This document shows, piece after piece, positions 36,574 through 48,779 of a DNA stretch of 64,000 nt; position 1 is the stretch's first letter; each line of letters opens with the position of its first letter. This stretch comes from Cymodocea nodosa. Lineage: Eukaryota > Streptophyta > Magnoliopsida > Alismatales > Cymodoceaceae. The DNA lies in contig CM072344.1 of the NCBI GenBank assembly GCA_036874045.1, forward strand, positions 4,002,501 to 4,066,500, read 5' to 3'. The notes beneath the pieces were generated by a model that was given only the letters and a program-made list of their open reading frames with translations, was not told the DNA's origin and ran no database searches. The position numbers and the translations under genes are program-made.

Positions 36574-37807
36574 TGTAGGATTGTCTGTATCACAAAAGGG
36601 GGGTGAATTGTGTCTTTAGTAATTAAATACTAGTAGATAAAACAAGAGCATAAAACATTCGTAAATGAAATTCTATTCTTTTATTTCAAGACAGAATTTA
36701 CAATATCTTTTCAGCTTAATTCCCTTCTTGACGGTTTTGATACAGTAATGTTCGATATACAATTCGAATATAACAATAAAGCTCTTATTGAAAATTAATT
36801 TCAAATTGTATAAAACCTGATCTTTCTTTGTCTTTGCTCAGCTTCTGTATCTCTTCTTCTCCAGTTGTGGAATTTCCAGACTTCTTACGTTTGCAACTCC
36901 TTTTCTGAAATTGCTTGGAATTTCGAACTTTTGATGTTGGAGAATTTTTCAGAATATGAATATTCAAACTTAACTTTTCAATTGGGGATCCAGATTGAAT
37001 ATTCAGACTTGGTTTTTGAGATTGAGATCCTCTATGGTAATGTAGCTCGTACTCTTTATTAGTAGTCGAACTCTGTTGTCTTTCACCTTCAGCATGTTCA
37101 TCCACTTGATCCACAATCCATAATCCATAATCTATGTACTAATTTTCTCTTTAATCCAAATTACTTTCTATTTTAATTTCCACTTTCTCCACTAACATTT
37201 TGAATTTCCACGATCTCCACTTCATTGATTCATCGAAGCTTTATCTTCCTCGAGTCTTGTAGAATATCTTCTAAGTCTTCGATTTAGTCGAACATTTATC
37301 CTTTAAGTCCTGTAAAAACTCGAACACTTATCTTTTAACTCTTCAAGTTTTTGCACCTGCAAAACACGTGACTAAACAAAGAAACTTATCTGTTTGTTAG
37401 TCCTTTTATAAAACTCGAATAATTATCTATCCATGCATATAAAAACTCGAACAATTATCTAACTATTCGATTTTTCATTACCGAACGCACATGGAAAACA
37501 CGTGACAACTTAAAACATTAAAAACACACGTGCAGATAACTTAACTATACCAGTTTTTAATATAAAGTATTCGACAAAAATGAAACGTAAACTATCCGAA
37601 AGTTTAACTATTTGAAACATTAACTATCTGAAAGTTTAACTATTGCAAATCTAGCTCTTCAGAAATCTTTAATTTATTCAACATAAAAATGAAACATTTC
37701 GATTATCTATTAACTATTATACTTAGAGAAATATGCTTAGAGAATATTATGTAGACTTATTTAAAAATGTTAATAAAGCATATATCATCAAAATTAAATT
37801 CCTAACA
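36574..37807 (-). repeat. S1-A 5' LTR (1,234 bp)
   Basis: TG...CA ends, paired with 28191-29420. The right duplication TATAT (37808-37812) follows. Confidence 0.92.
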
Positions 37808-37812
37808 TATAT

Positions 37813-37935
37813 AGTAGTCTAATTTATGTATTCTAAAGAAGAACGGATTGAAGAATTAATTCTAGCACTTTAGAAAGACCAACTAGTTAGATCTTAGTTT
37901 ACTAAGGGACTAGTAAAATTTAAGTATGGGGGAAG
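37813..37935 (+). other. FBX-2 spacer end and 3' polypurine tract
   Basis: FBX sequence resumes after S1-A and runs to TATGGGGGAAG (37925-37935), which abuts the LTR start. The same tract appears reversed at 45620-45630 in FBX-1. Confidence 0.8.
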
Positions 37936-39924
37936 TGTTTAGAATGAAAAGGTGCATAATATTAAGGGTTAAATGATGGTTAATTGCATAATATTTAGCT
38001 TATCATATGAGAATTAAGCCATTATGTCATAATTGCATTGTTATATGCTTTAATGAAGGAATCTACATAATTTCAGGAAATTAATGTTAATTAAGTACAT
38101 TTCTGAACTGTCGGTAAATTGTAGGTTGTGAAATTCTTAAGTATCCGAATTTTCTGTTATTTCAGAGAGTTATGTTTAATGTACTGGATAGTTATGTTTT
38201 AAATGCTTAAAGAATATTTTATTATTTCCTGGAGTACACGTGTTGTAACCATAATGCATGACTTAAGTGAATGTTCAGTAAGTTATCTGTTAACTATTCG
38301 AAATGCATATGAGCATCAGATAGTTAAGGTCGTAAGTATCCGAATATCTGAACTCGTTAAGTTAGAATTATGCACGTGTTGAATTTAAATGCTTTAGTAT
38401 ATCACGTGAGATGCACATGTTTAACTTGTTAAGTTAGCATAACTGTACGTGTTGAGTTACATGAATACACACTAAGGTAATGCGTTATGTTAGCAGCTTA
38501 TTTCTTTATTGCATGTGTTTTATAGTTAAATCAATGAAGTAAGTCTGTTGAGTTATCTGTAACTCCATAGACCATTTATTTTCTAATATACCATTGTAGC
38601 AGTTACAGAAATAGGACATTTAAAGGAAAACAACGATTGCACGTATCATGTAGGAATTCACTCATGGAAGGAAGAAGAAATCACCATCGTTGATATGAAT
38701 GAAGGAAATCCAATCGATCATCTAAGTAGAAGTAGTTACTACTGAAAGAAATATAAAAGAAGAGGAGAAGGACGAAGAAGGGGTGTGTGGAGGACCACAC
38801 TAACTAGAGGCAGCGTCGGAAGTTCCTTGAAGCTCCACACCACCACCAAAACCACCACCATAATGACTAACCATCAGAGGTCTGTGAGGATACTTTCTTG
38901 ATGTCAGGTCGATTTCGAGCCAAACACGGTGCTTGACAACCACTATGAGGAGTGATCGCATTACAGGAAGGGAAGCCATTTTCACCAAGCACCAACTCAT
39001 ATCTCAAGAGATCGTAAAGCTTTTAGCCTTGGTTTCGGGTTGATGCCAGTATGCTGAAGAGGAGATCATCTTGTAATTTTGGACTCGTGATTCTATAGGG
39101 AGAGGAGGCAAGATTGTAAGTGATTATGTTTTCAGTGGTGTAATCACGTCGCATGTAGTGACGGAAGTATTTATTGTTGATAGAGATTTTTACATTTCAC
39201 CTTTCATTCATCTTCAAGAATATATCAAAACAAAAATACCAAAAACAACAAATTATCTATGTTTACATTTAGTATTTAAGTGTTATATCGTTTGTTTGGT
39301 ATCGTGATTAATGTTACCATTGTCAGTATTGTGAGTGTTTTATGTTTGTTTGATATAGAAAATAGAAAATAGTTTTACAATTTACTGAAATAGATTTGTT
39401 TTAGATACTTAACGATTTTAATGATTACTGTTTGAAATAATTGAATGTTAGTGTTGCTTAATGATAAATCTAATATTGACTAACATTGAAGAGCTTAATT
39501 GATGTTATTTACAATCTATGGAACCACCGAATGGTTGGCCGAATTCCTCTGTAAATAGCAATATTTAACTAGAAAGATAGGCTTGTGGAGTTAACTTAAG
39601 TCCACAAGGTTAGTCTGTTGAGTTAGTCATAACTCCACGAAGTAGGTCCGTTGTGTTAACTGTAACTCAACGGAGTACTTAGCTGAACACATAAACTCCA
39701 ATATAAAAATCGAAATAGTACACAGTTCTTACACAATCTCTATGGGATTGACTTGGACTTGCACACAAATACAATATACACTATGCACTTGCAGTTAAAA
39801 TACAAATTGGAATTAATATCTAATTTGTGTGAAAGGTTATTAGTTTACTTCTAAAAGTAATTATTGAGATAAGCATAAAGACAAATTAAACAAGTAAAAA
39901 TAGAAGTTAACAAAACCCTAAACA
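37936..39924 (+). repeat. FBX-2 3' LTR (1,989 bp)
   Basis: Starts TGTTTAGAATGAAAAGG and ends CCCTAAACA. U3 holds CGGATAGTTA/CGAATAGTTA-type motifs; TATAAAAG is at 38752-38759; a more GC-rich leader block lies at about 38790-39060; a GTAAGT donor-like site at about 39116; three hairpin modules at 39588-39685. It is joined to S1-C gag leader sequence. Open frames on the minus strand at 38800-39000 are antisense shadows. Confidence 0.87.
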
Positions 39925-39939
39925 GATCATCTATTTAAA

Positions 39940-42426
39940 ATGGATAATACTGAAATCTTAGTTATGACTGAAGGACAGACCACTAATCATCCTCCTATAT
40001 TCGAAGGTAGCAATTATGGCTATTAGAAATATAGGACGAAATTATTCTTTCAGTCAATTGATTTCAAACTATAGCATAAAATTAGCAATCCTATAGTGTT
40101 AATTACGACTCCATATGATACTTTGACTTTTGATGAAAAGGAGTGAATGACACTGAATGCTAAAGGTTTAAACATCTTGTCTTGTGCTTTATCTCATGAT
40201 CAATTTAACAAAGTTTCTACATATCAAACTGCATATGAGATATGGCATGCATTAGAAGTTGCCAACGAAGGTACTAACTAGGTCAAGGAATCTAAGATTA
40301 ATATGTTAGTACATAAATATGAGATTTTTAAAATGCACGAAAATGAATGTATCTTTGATATGTTTTCCCGTTTTCTTGAGATTGTAAATTCATTAAAATC
40401 TTTAGACAAGAAATTCGAGGAAAAAGACTTGGTAAGAAAGATTCTTAGATCTTTAACTAAAATTTGGGCTCAAAAAACATCTATTGAAGAGTCTAAATAT
40501 TTAAATACATATACTCTTGATGATGTCATAGGCAATCTGACAACTTATGAAGTACAACATTTAGTTCCAAAAGGGAAGAATCCTAGAAGGGATTTGGCTT
40601 TTGAGGCTGTTAAAGTCTCAAAAATCACTAGTGATTCTGACGACAATTTACTGTTGTTGACCAGAAAATTTAGAAATCTGTTGAAGAAACACAGGAATTT
40701 TAGGTCAGCAAAGACATCTGGAGATGTGGAGAAGAAGTCATTCATCAAAGACTATCATATGCTACAAGTGCAACAGGCTAGGTCACTTTCAAACTGATTG
40801 TCCTCACAACAAAGATAAGAAGAATTCGAGGAAGAATTTAAGGAATAAGAAATTCACAAAGAGAAGGGCACTTAAAGTGACATGGGATGACTCTTCAGCT
40901 TCACAGAGTGAAGAAGCAAAAGATTCAACTTCAGATAATGAATCCTCATCAACATCAGATTTAGAAGAAAATCTAGCAAATGTATGCTTCATGGCAAAAT
41001 CCAGTGAGGTACACAAATCAAAATGGATAATGGATAGTGGAGCATCCAGCCACATGACTAGAGATATACGATTACTTACAGAAGTAACAAAAACCAAGAA
41101 CGAACAAGTTACCTTTGGAAATAAAAGCAAAACAAATATCCTTGGGTTTAGCAAGGTTCAGGTAACTGAAAATTGTTTTATAAATGATGTCTTATTAGTG
41201 GAAAACTTAGGTTTTAATTTATTGAGTGTTCCTGTTTTTGTGAAGTTTTATAGAGTAAATTTTGAAAAAGATTCCTGTAAAATTATGGACATGTCTACAA
41301 ACGAAATTTTATTCACTGCATACAAGAAATGATCCGTTTGTATTTTGAAATTGCCTTCTGATATTATTAAAGACAATGCTTGCTTAATTGCAAAATCGGA
41401 TGAAATTATTTTATGGCATAGAAGGCAAGGACACTCAAACTTAAAATTATTACAAAAGCTATCTAAATAGAATCTAGTTAGAGGTTTACTTAGTATTAAG
41501 TACTCAAAAGAGTTTATGTGTGATGCATGTCAACTAGGTAAATTACATAAAACATCCTTTAAAAGTTTAAATGAAATAACAAGCAAAAGAGTATTAGAAC
41601 TAGTGCATATGGATTTATTTGGACCTACTAGGACAACTAGTCTAGGAGGTAAACATTATGCTTTTGTAATAGTTGATGACTATTCTAGGTTTACTTGGGT
41701 TTATTTTCTAGCTAATAAAATTGAGTTTTTTGAAATATTTAAGATATTCTGTAATAAAGTTCAGAATGAGCAAAATGTAAAAATTCAAAAACTTAGGAGT
41801 GATCACGGTACAGAATTTGATAATGATCAAATGGACTCCTTTTGTGAAGAATTAGACATCGATCATAGATACTCATTTCCAAGAGCTCATTCACAAAATG
41901 GAATAGTAGAACGTAAAAATAGATCACTTCAGGAAATGTCCAGAACCATGTTAAATGAAAATAAGTTACCCCTCTCTTTGGGTAGAAACAGTTCATACAG
42001 CATGTTATGTTATAAATAGAATACATCTAAGACCAATTTTGAATAAAACTCCTAATGAGATATTGTATAATAGGGTTCCCAAAATAAGTTATTTAAAACC
42101 CTTTGGTTATAAGTGTTTTATTTTAAACACCAAGGAATGTAGAGATAAATTTAGAGCCAAATCAGATGTGGGTATTTTTGTTGGTTATTCCATTAGAAGT
42201 AAGGCATATAGAGTATATAACAAATCAACAAAAACCATTGAGGAAACTCTACATGTGAAATTTCATGAAAATTCTCATTTAGATTTTAGACATGTTGAAA
42301 ATTTTGATTCAAAAATTCTCCTAGAAATGGTACCAAATGAAGTTGACTGAGAAATTGAGAGATTATCTGATGGAACAAGAAATATAAATTTAAATGACGA
42401 AGATTTAGAAGAAAATAATGTCATAC
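39940..42426 (+). pseudogene. S1-C gag, protease and integrase fossil
   Basis: It opens MDNTEILVMTEGQTTNHPP, continues through gag with a CCHC knuckle near 40757 (CYKCNRLGHFQTDC), then the protease KWIMDSGASSHMTRD near 41030 and the integrase zinc and core region (CDACQLGKLHKTSFKSL, LVHMDLFGPTR, FVIVDDYSRFTWVYF, RSDHGTEFDN) to about 42350. The RT part is not present. Very close to S1-B in the shared part. About seven breaks. Confidence 0.88.
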
Positions 42427-43301
42427 TATTTGGGGTTGTTAAGTTAATTCTTAAACTTGTTTAATTTGTCTTTATGCTTATATCAATAATTACTCTAAGA
42501 AGTAAACAAACAACCTTTCACACAGATTAGATATTAATTTCAATTTGTGTTTTAACTGCAAGTGCACAGTGTATATTGTATTTGTGTGCAAGTACAGGTC
42601 GATCCCACAGAGATTGAGTAAGAATTGTGTACTGTTCTAAATTTAATATTGGAGTTTATGTATTCAGTAAGCACTCCGTTGAGTTATAGTTAACACAATG
42701 GACCTAGTTTGTGAAGTTATGGCTAACTCTAAGGACTAACCTCATGGACTTAAGTTAACTCCACGAGCCTATCTTTCCAGTTAAATACTATTATTTACAG
42801 AGGAATTCGGCCAACCATTGGGCAGTTCCACAGATTATAAATAACATCAATTAAGCTATTCAATGTTAGTTAATATTACATTTATCATTAAGCAACACTA
42901 ACATTTAGATATTTCAAACAGTAATCATTAAAATCTTTAAGTATTTGGAACAAATCTATTTCAATAAACTGTAAAACTATTTTCTATTTTCTAAATCAAA
43001 CAAACATAAAACACTCACAATACTGATAATGATAACATTAATCACAATACAAAACAAACAATACAACACTTTAATACTAAACATAAACAGAGATAATTTG
43101 TTAGTTATGGTATTTTTGTTTTGATATGTTCCTGAAGATGAATGAAAGGTGAAATGTAAAAATCTCTATCGATAGTAAATACTTTCGTCACTACATGCAT
43201 TGCAATTACACCACTGAAACTTAATCACTTACAATCTTGCCTCCTCTCCCTATAGAATTGCAAGTCCAAAATTGTAAGATGATCTTCTCTTCGATATAAA
43301 G
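42427..43301 (-). repeat. Gypsy (GA/FBX-type) LTR fragment inside S1-C
   Basis: It carries the U5-side half of a GA/FBX LTR in reverse, including the hairpin modules (42667-42768) and the leader block with CTCCTCTCCCTATAGAATTG (about 43237). No internal gypsy sequence is attached. Confidence 0.8.
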
Positions 43302-43726
43302 GAGTTAAATATCAAGTATAAAGACAGATATATATTTAACTCTAGAATTACTTTATCAAGTACTTGATCTGAAAAATAAAGGAGTTAAATTATTAAAAAG
43401 AAAATAGGTTTATCGGTTGGGATGCGACATTAAAAGTTTAGCCAAAGATCCGACTGCCAACAATCCAATGAGATTACTAAATGATTTAAATGGCCAAGCA
43501 CATTTTATTGCAAAAATATTGCATGCTTCGCTCTTTCAGAGGTTTGGTCATGGTGTAGAGGTTGGCAGATGGTGTCTTTATGGTACATATGCATTAATTA
43601 ACCATATATAGGTGAACTGCTATGATATTTTTGTTTCTCATATCTTAAACTAGTATAGTAAATTATTTTATGGTGACACACTTTGGAGAATTATGGCAAG
43701 TTAAACAGATATTACACCTTGGCCAT
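43302..43726 (+). pseudogene. S1-C envelope-position ORF fossil, left of FBX-1
   Basis: It matches S1-B 21885-22270, with LLNDLNGQAHFIAKILHA and GRWCLYGTYALINHI. The same ORF continues at 52803-53021 beyond FBX-1. Broken several times. Confidence 0.8.
43722..43726. other. Target-site duplication GCCAT, left of FBX-1
   Basis: GCCAT at 43722-43726 and again at 52803-52807 border the TG...CA ends of FBX-1 exactly. Confidence 0.92.
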
Positions 43727-45619
43727 TGTTTAGGTTTTCCCAACACTACACTAGAAAAACTTGGATTTGTTACTTCTATTTCTACTTAGTTAATTTATCT
43801 TTATGCCTATTCTTTCTTTTAGAAGTAAACAAACAACCTTTAATACAATTTAGATATTAATTCTAATTTGTACTTTAACTGCAAGTGCACAGTGTCTATT
43901 GTATCAGTGTGCAAGTACAAGTCGATCCCACAGGGAATTACTGACGAATTTAAGAAATGTTTGATTGTGAACAATACAAATTTATATTCAATAAGCACTC
44001 CGTTGAGTTATAGTTAACTCAATGGACTAAGTTCGTTGAGTTATGGCTAACTCAACGGACTATCCTTGTGGACTTAAGTTAACTCCACGAGCATGTCTCT
44101 TCTTTATAATACTGTTATTTACAGAAGAATTCGGCCAACCATTGGGTGATTCCACAGATTGTAAATAACATCAATTAAGCTTTTTAATGCTAGTTAACAT
44201 TGGATTTATCATTAAGCAATACTAACATTTAGATGATTCAAACAGTCACCATTAAAATCTTTAAGTTTTTTGTACAAACCAATTGCAGTAAACTGTAAAA
44301 TTAAAACTAACATAAAACAATCATAAAACTAATACAGATAACATTAATCACGATACAACACAAACAATACAACACTCAAATACAACATACAAACAAAGAT
44401 AAATTGTTTTTGGTATTTTTGTTTTTGATGTAATGGGCGAAAGGTGAAATGTAAAGTAATCTCACTTGACAGTAAATACTTCCGACACTACTTGCAATGC
44501 GATTACACCACTGAAAATTAAACCACTTACAATTCTGTCTCCTCTCCCTATAGAATCGCAAGTCCAGAATTGCAAGATGATCTCCTCTTCAGCATATAGG
44601 CATCAACCCGAAGCCAAGGCTAAAAGCTTTACGATCTCCTGAAATATGAGTCGGCGCTTGGTGAAAATGGCTTCCCTTCCCACGATGCGATCACTCCTCA
44701 CAGTGGTTGTCAAGCACTATGTTTGGCTCGGAATCGACTCGACATCAGGTAAGTATCCTCACAGACCTCCGATGATTGGTGATTATGGTGGTGATACGAT
44801 GGTTGGTGTGATACTTCGGAGAATCGTCGATATTGTCTGCAGAAAGCTTGGTGCTCCTCCTTTGTATACACTGGCCGTCCATCGATCACACACACTTCTT
44901 TTTTTCTTCTTTTCTTTTATATTTCTTCAGTAGTAACTACTTCTGCTTGAATGGTTGGTTGGATTTCCTTCCTTCAGATCAACGGCGATGATTTCTTTCT
45001 CCCTACGCGATTGAATTCTTGTGTGATACGTGCAAATGTAGTTTTTCCTTCCAACTGTCTGTTCCTGCAACCGGTATAGTGGCATTTTAGAAAATATATA
45101 GTCTGTGGAGTTACAGATAACTCAACGGACTTTCTTCGTTGATTTAACTATAAAACACGTGCAAAAAATAACAACTTAAGTTTATAACGCTAACCTAATG
45201 TGTTGCCTTAATGTTCAATATAGCAACTCAACGTGTACAGTTATGCTAACTTAACGAGTTATAACTTAAGTAAATCTACCAAATCTCAACACGTGTACAT
45301 CTGGAAATAAAATATTCTCTTTAAACATAATTGTTCAGCAATTTAAACATAACTATCTGATACATATTCGGTCTGTTAAACATAACTGTCCGAAATATCA
45401 GAAAATTCGGATACTTAAGAATTTCACAGCTTGCAACTTACCGACAGTTCATAAATGTACTAAATTAACATTAATTCCCCAAAATTAAGCAGATTCTTTA
45501 ATTAAAGCATATAACAGTGCAATTATAACATAATGGCTTAATTCTCATATGATAAGCTAAATATTATGCAATTAACCATCATTTAATCGTTAATAATATG
45601 CACTTTTTCATTCTAAAAA
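43727..45619 (-). repeat. FBX-1 3' LTR (1,893 bp)
   Basis: About 96.8% identical to the 5' LTR by hand count. TATAAAAG on the minus strand at 44914-44921; hairpin modules at 43990-44092. Plus-strand open frames at 44646-44933 are antisense shadows. Confidence 0.92.
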
Positions 45620-45630
45620 CTTCCCCCATA
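45620..45630 (-). other. FBX-1 3' polypurine tract
   Basis: On the minus strand, TATGGGGGAAG abuts the 3' LTR. Confidence 0.85.
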
Positions 45631-46916
45631 CCTAAATTTTGCTAGTCCCTTAGCAAATTATGATCTAATTAATTGGTCTTTCAAAAAGTGCTAGAATTAA
45701 TTCTTCCCCTTTTGGTTTTTTTCTTCTATTTAGCATAAACATATATTCTGTATGTTTTAGTAATCAACCTGCAAAGATATTTAAAATATATGTAAATTAC
45801 ATACAAAGTATATCATCTTCATATAGGTGTTAATTATATTATCGTTTGCTCTTCTTTTCATCATTTGTAATCCTGAATTTTCCAATAAGTTTTCTAGAAG
45901 AAATTTCAACAACATACGAATCAAAATACAATCCAATTCAATCTGATTAAGACAAGTAGAATAAAGAATTGTATTTCCATTAAAACAACTTCAAAAGTCA
46001 ATTCCAGATTCATATTTCAACAATTCTAGATAACAGAAAATATACTTGATTCAAAAGATATCTGTATTTCACAAAACACTTGTATCTTTTCATAACAGTA
46101 TATGTTGTTTTTTTTTTTTTTTGCACTTTAAAAGTTAATTTGACAAACTTGAATCATACAAGAGCTTTCTAATGTACCCATGTAACGAGCTTTCAATCAA
46201 CAATCCCAGATCTGATCAGGATCTTAAGTTGCCAGATTTTCAAAGTCCTTTTTCAGGTCAACAATCCTTACATACCTATTTGCTCAAGTACAAAAGGCTC
46301 GTGATCAAACAAGTCAATAAACTCTCAAAGTTTTTTTTTTTTTTTAAATAAATGCACACACAAAACAAAACATAAATCACATAGTGTATATGCACGTATT
46401 TCATTAATACAGATGTAGTAAAACACCAATCTCATATAATCCTGCTTCTATCATTTACTAAAAATATGAATCCATAACAATAAGCTCATACTTTATCTGT
46501 AGTTTAATAAGATATACACATAAATCATTCTACAAGTTCAATCAATCAAAGCAAATGTATATTTCATCATATGTGTTTCATTTAATCTAGAATTCACATC
46601 TCAGCTCCTTCAGGACTTTAGATAATTTTCTGATTAAGCATTAAATATTCTGATTTCATTTTAAAATCATAAAACTGTTAAACTCATGAAATTCAGAAAA
46701 ATCATAAGATACTATATCTAGATTTACATAAATAATAAATTCTATAGCATCTTCTATAGCCTTCTAAATATAACATTCAAGCAGTTTATAAAAATTTTAC
46801 AGTCTCAATTATCGGATAGTTACAGCAAGTTCATAAAAATTTTCAATTTCCTCAAAACTTTGCAGTACCATTTTAATTCCTTTAATTAAAAAACTTACAT
46901 GGCTGTTACTTTAATT
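45631..46916 (-). other. FBX-1 spacer shared with copia S2
   Basis: Noncoding. About 45750-46580 is related to S2 15300-16160 and FBX-2 27355-28190. The core (46120-46335) keeps GGCAACTTAAGATCCTGATC and GCAAATAGGTATGTAAGGAT on the minus strand. T-runs at 46108-46123 and 46330-46343 are length-variable. Confidence 0.65.
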
Positions 46917-46962
46917 ACCTCCCCCCCATACGTACATTTTGCATTGTCCTCAATGTAAAAGA
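46917..46962 (-). other. FBX-1 central polypurine tract region
   Basis: On the minus strand, ACATTGAGGACAATGC is followed by TACGTATGGGGGGGAGGTAA. The pair is a known Tat/Athila signature after the coding region. Confidence 0.65.
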
Positions 46963-47359
46963 TTTGACAATAAGTACAGTAATTGTAGCAAGCATGAATA
47001 AAGTTTTGTTTGATTTAAAATTCAAGATAAGTAATTGGTTGCATACCTTGTTCCCTTTGTATCTCTTTCTGCATATTCCAATTTTTGATTCTGAAAAACT
47101 TTTCATTCCCAGATAAATACAGAATATAAAACAAAATAACATTTAACAGATATTAATAAATCAGTGTCTTGTGTGGAACCCAGGCTTCTATGCCTTTGGT
47201 GGCTCACAAGCAAGCCAGTTGGTTTCCCAAAACAGATACCAACAAATTGGATTTATATTTTGTTTTGTTTGTTTTTTTTATAAAATGAACATGAAAAACT
47301 TCAAAATTCCTTTTTTTTTTTCTTTCTAAAAATAAATGCAGAATGCACAACATTAAACA

Positions 47360-48512
47360 CACAAAATCACAGCTTAAGAACATGATTGAAAAGTAGAAAC
47401 AAATGGAATAAATGTATCAGTCCAAACAAACTTTTAGGCATAGTTCTTCTTGCTATTAATTCTGTTTTAATGCAGTTCTTGTTCCTTTTTAATTTGTAAA
47501 CATGCAATATATTATAAATTCCAAATACGAGTGTATTACCATTAATGATATGTAATGCAGAAAGGGATCCTTTTTGGTTCCAGGGTAATGTAGCAGTTTC
47601 TATTTCTACATCTATTTCAATATACTCCTCTTCCCACTTCCATTCATTCATGTCTTCCATAATCCATATTTGAAATTTCATCAGTTCATCCCACCATCTT
47701 ATCAGACATAAAGTAGGATCATCTTCTTCATTATACCACATTCCTATTTGAATTTCATTAAATTCTGTAGATGGTGGTTTAGCTATTTCACTCGGTACAG
47801 GTAAAATTTCTATATAATCATCATAACTATCTATGCTCACTATGTATAAATCAGATCTATATGCAAATGATATCTTCGTGACTAAATAGATATAACCATC
47901 AAGTATGACATGTGTTTAGTTAATTAATGATTTCTGTCCTAGATATATAATAATGTTTTCATTCCAAGATCTGTTCAGAAAATTATACACACTTAAGCGT
48001 AAATCTTCACCCCAATTTCTTGTAGGTCTCCAATAATATAATTTTTCAGGAATTGCAGAATTTTTATCAGAAAATATTAAAGTTGACCCACAATTTTCAA
48101 TTTGTACTTCAAATATATTAGGTCTTCCTATATTCCATTCTTCTCCTGTTATAGGATTTCTTATCAAAATATCAAGTAATGATAAACTTGCATACCTTGG
48201 TCTCGTCTTGTATATGATTAATCCTTCATCTATCCCCATAATATGACTCATTCCTTCTAATGCATTAGGTGGAATTCCAGTAGTTTCTTCCATAGCCAGA
48301 TATTCATGGGTATTTGAACTACGATTAAATGACCTCCATATGAATCCATCTCTAATCTTAGTCATTTTTGTAGCTTGTAGTCCCTGAAAATATTTTTCTT
48401 CAATACAATCTTTAATTTCCTTTGATACACAACACAGCCTGCACAGATCTTTAGCTAACAAGTTACTTAGTATTTCCCTTTGTGCATCCAACGGTAATTG
48501 CATTAATTCCAT
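47360..48512 (-). pseudogene. F-box/FBA protein cargo of FBX-1
   Basis: Starts at 48512 with MELMQLPLDAQREILSNL. The F-box occupies about residues 5-45 (KDLCRLCCVSKEIKDCIEEK). The FBA-like part shows ILIRNPITGEEWNIGRP, LYYWRPTRNWGEDLRLSVY, EILPVPSEIAKPPS, LCLIRWWDELMKFQIWIME and KWEEEYIEIDVEIE. It is the best preserved ORF in the element, with about one or two breaks. In plants such proteins select substrates for SCF ubiquitin ligases; here it sits in the 3' position where some Athila elements have an envelope-like ORF. A strong acceptor-like site (TTTTGTTTTATTTTACAG) ends nine bases before the ATG, and a hairpin module lies just upstream. Confidence 0.85.
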
Positions 48513-48521
48513 TTGTCGATT

Positions 48522-48540
48522 CTGTAAAATAAAAACAAAA
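48522..48540 (-). promoter_or_regulatory. Splice-acceptor-like tract before F-box (FBX-1)
   Basis: Minus strand TTTTGTTTTATTTTACAG, U-rich and ending in CAG, precedes AATCGACAAATGG. FBX-2 has a similar tract ending TATAG at 25355. Conserved placement suggests a spliced cargo mRNA. Confidence 0.55.
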
Positions 48541-48581
48541 ATTTAGCAGAGACAAAAATTAACATAACTACTGCACACCCT

Positions 48582-48645
48582 CGTGGAGTTAAGGTATAAC
48601 TCAACGGACTAAGTTCGTTGAGTTAAAAATTAACTCTACGATACT
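48582..48645 (-). promoter_or_regulatory. Hairpin module upstream of F-box (FBX-1)
   Basis: On the plus strand it reads CTCGTGGAGTTAAGGTATAA, CTCAACGGACTAAGTTCGTT and GAGTTAAAAATTAACTCTAC in succession, i.e. two paired-arm units. Same place as in FBX-2. Confidence 0.55.
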
Positions 48646-48779
48646 ATTAACTTAAAATAAAACATATATACATACAGATAGTTGCTTCAGATATGCTGCT
48701 TCATTCAGTTGCCCTCCCAGAAGAGGTATCAATTTCATTAACCGTTCTATTGATAGGATTAGGTATAGCTTGTATTGGC

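Larger units (their letters stand above)
28191..37807 (-). mobile_element. S1-A, Sirevirus-like copia element with both LTRs, inserted in FBX-2
   Basis: This is the structurally most complete S1 copy: 5' LTR 36574-37807, initiator-Met-type primer site, gag, spacer, gypsy-U3-like block, envelope-position ORF, polypurine tract, 3' LTR 28191-29420, and a 5-bp duplication TATAT. It has gag and the extra ORF but no pol domains, so it is a non-autonomous form of the S1-B type. About 62 differences in about 1,230 LTR bases (5.0%) suggest about 1.9 million years at 1.3e-8 per site per year. The coding parts have several breaks. Confidence 0.92.
24666..39924 (+). mobile_element. FBX-2, F-box-carrying gypsy retrotransposon, split by S1-A
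   Basis: Order: end of Athila-type gag (24666-25030), hairpin module, F-box ORF, central polypurine tract, spacer (to 28190), S1-A insertion (28191-37807), remaining spacer, 3' polypurine tract and 3' LTR (37936-39924). The 5' end is not in place. Each part lines up with FBX-1 in reverse. No RT, RNase H or integrase lies within it, so it moved with help from others, presumably GA. It must be older than S1-A (about 1.9 million years by LTR divergence). Broken. Confidence 0.85.

Noticed and set aside
44646-44933. Open frame on the plus strand (also at 51829-52116; counterparts at 38800-39000 and 62234-62653)
   Set aside because: It is antisense within the leader part of every GA/FBX LTR, recognisable in all copies only because the LTRs are related, and has no protein family I recognise.
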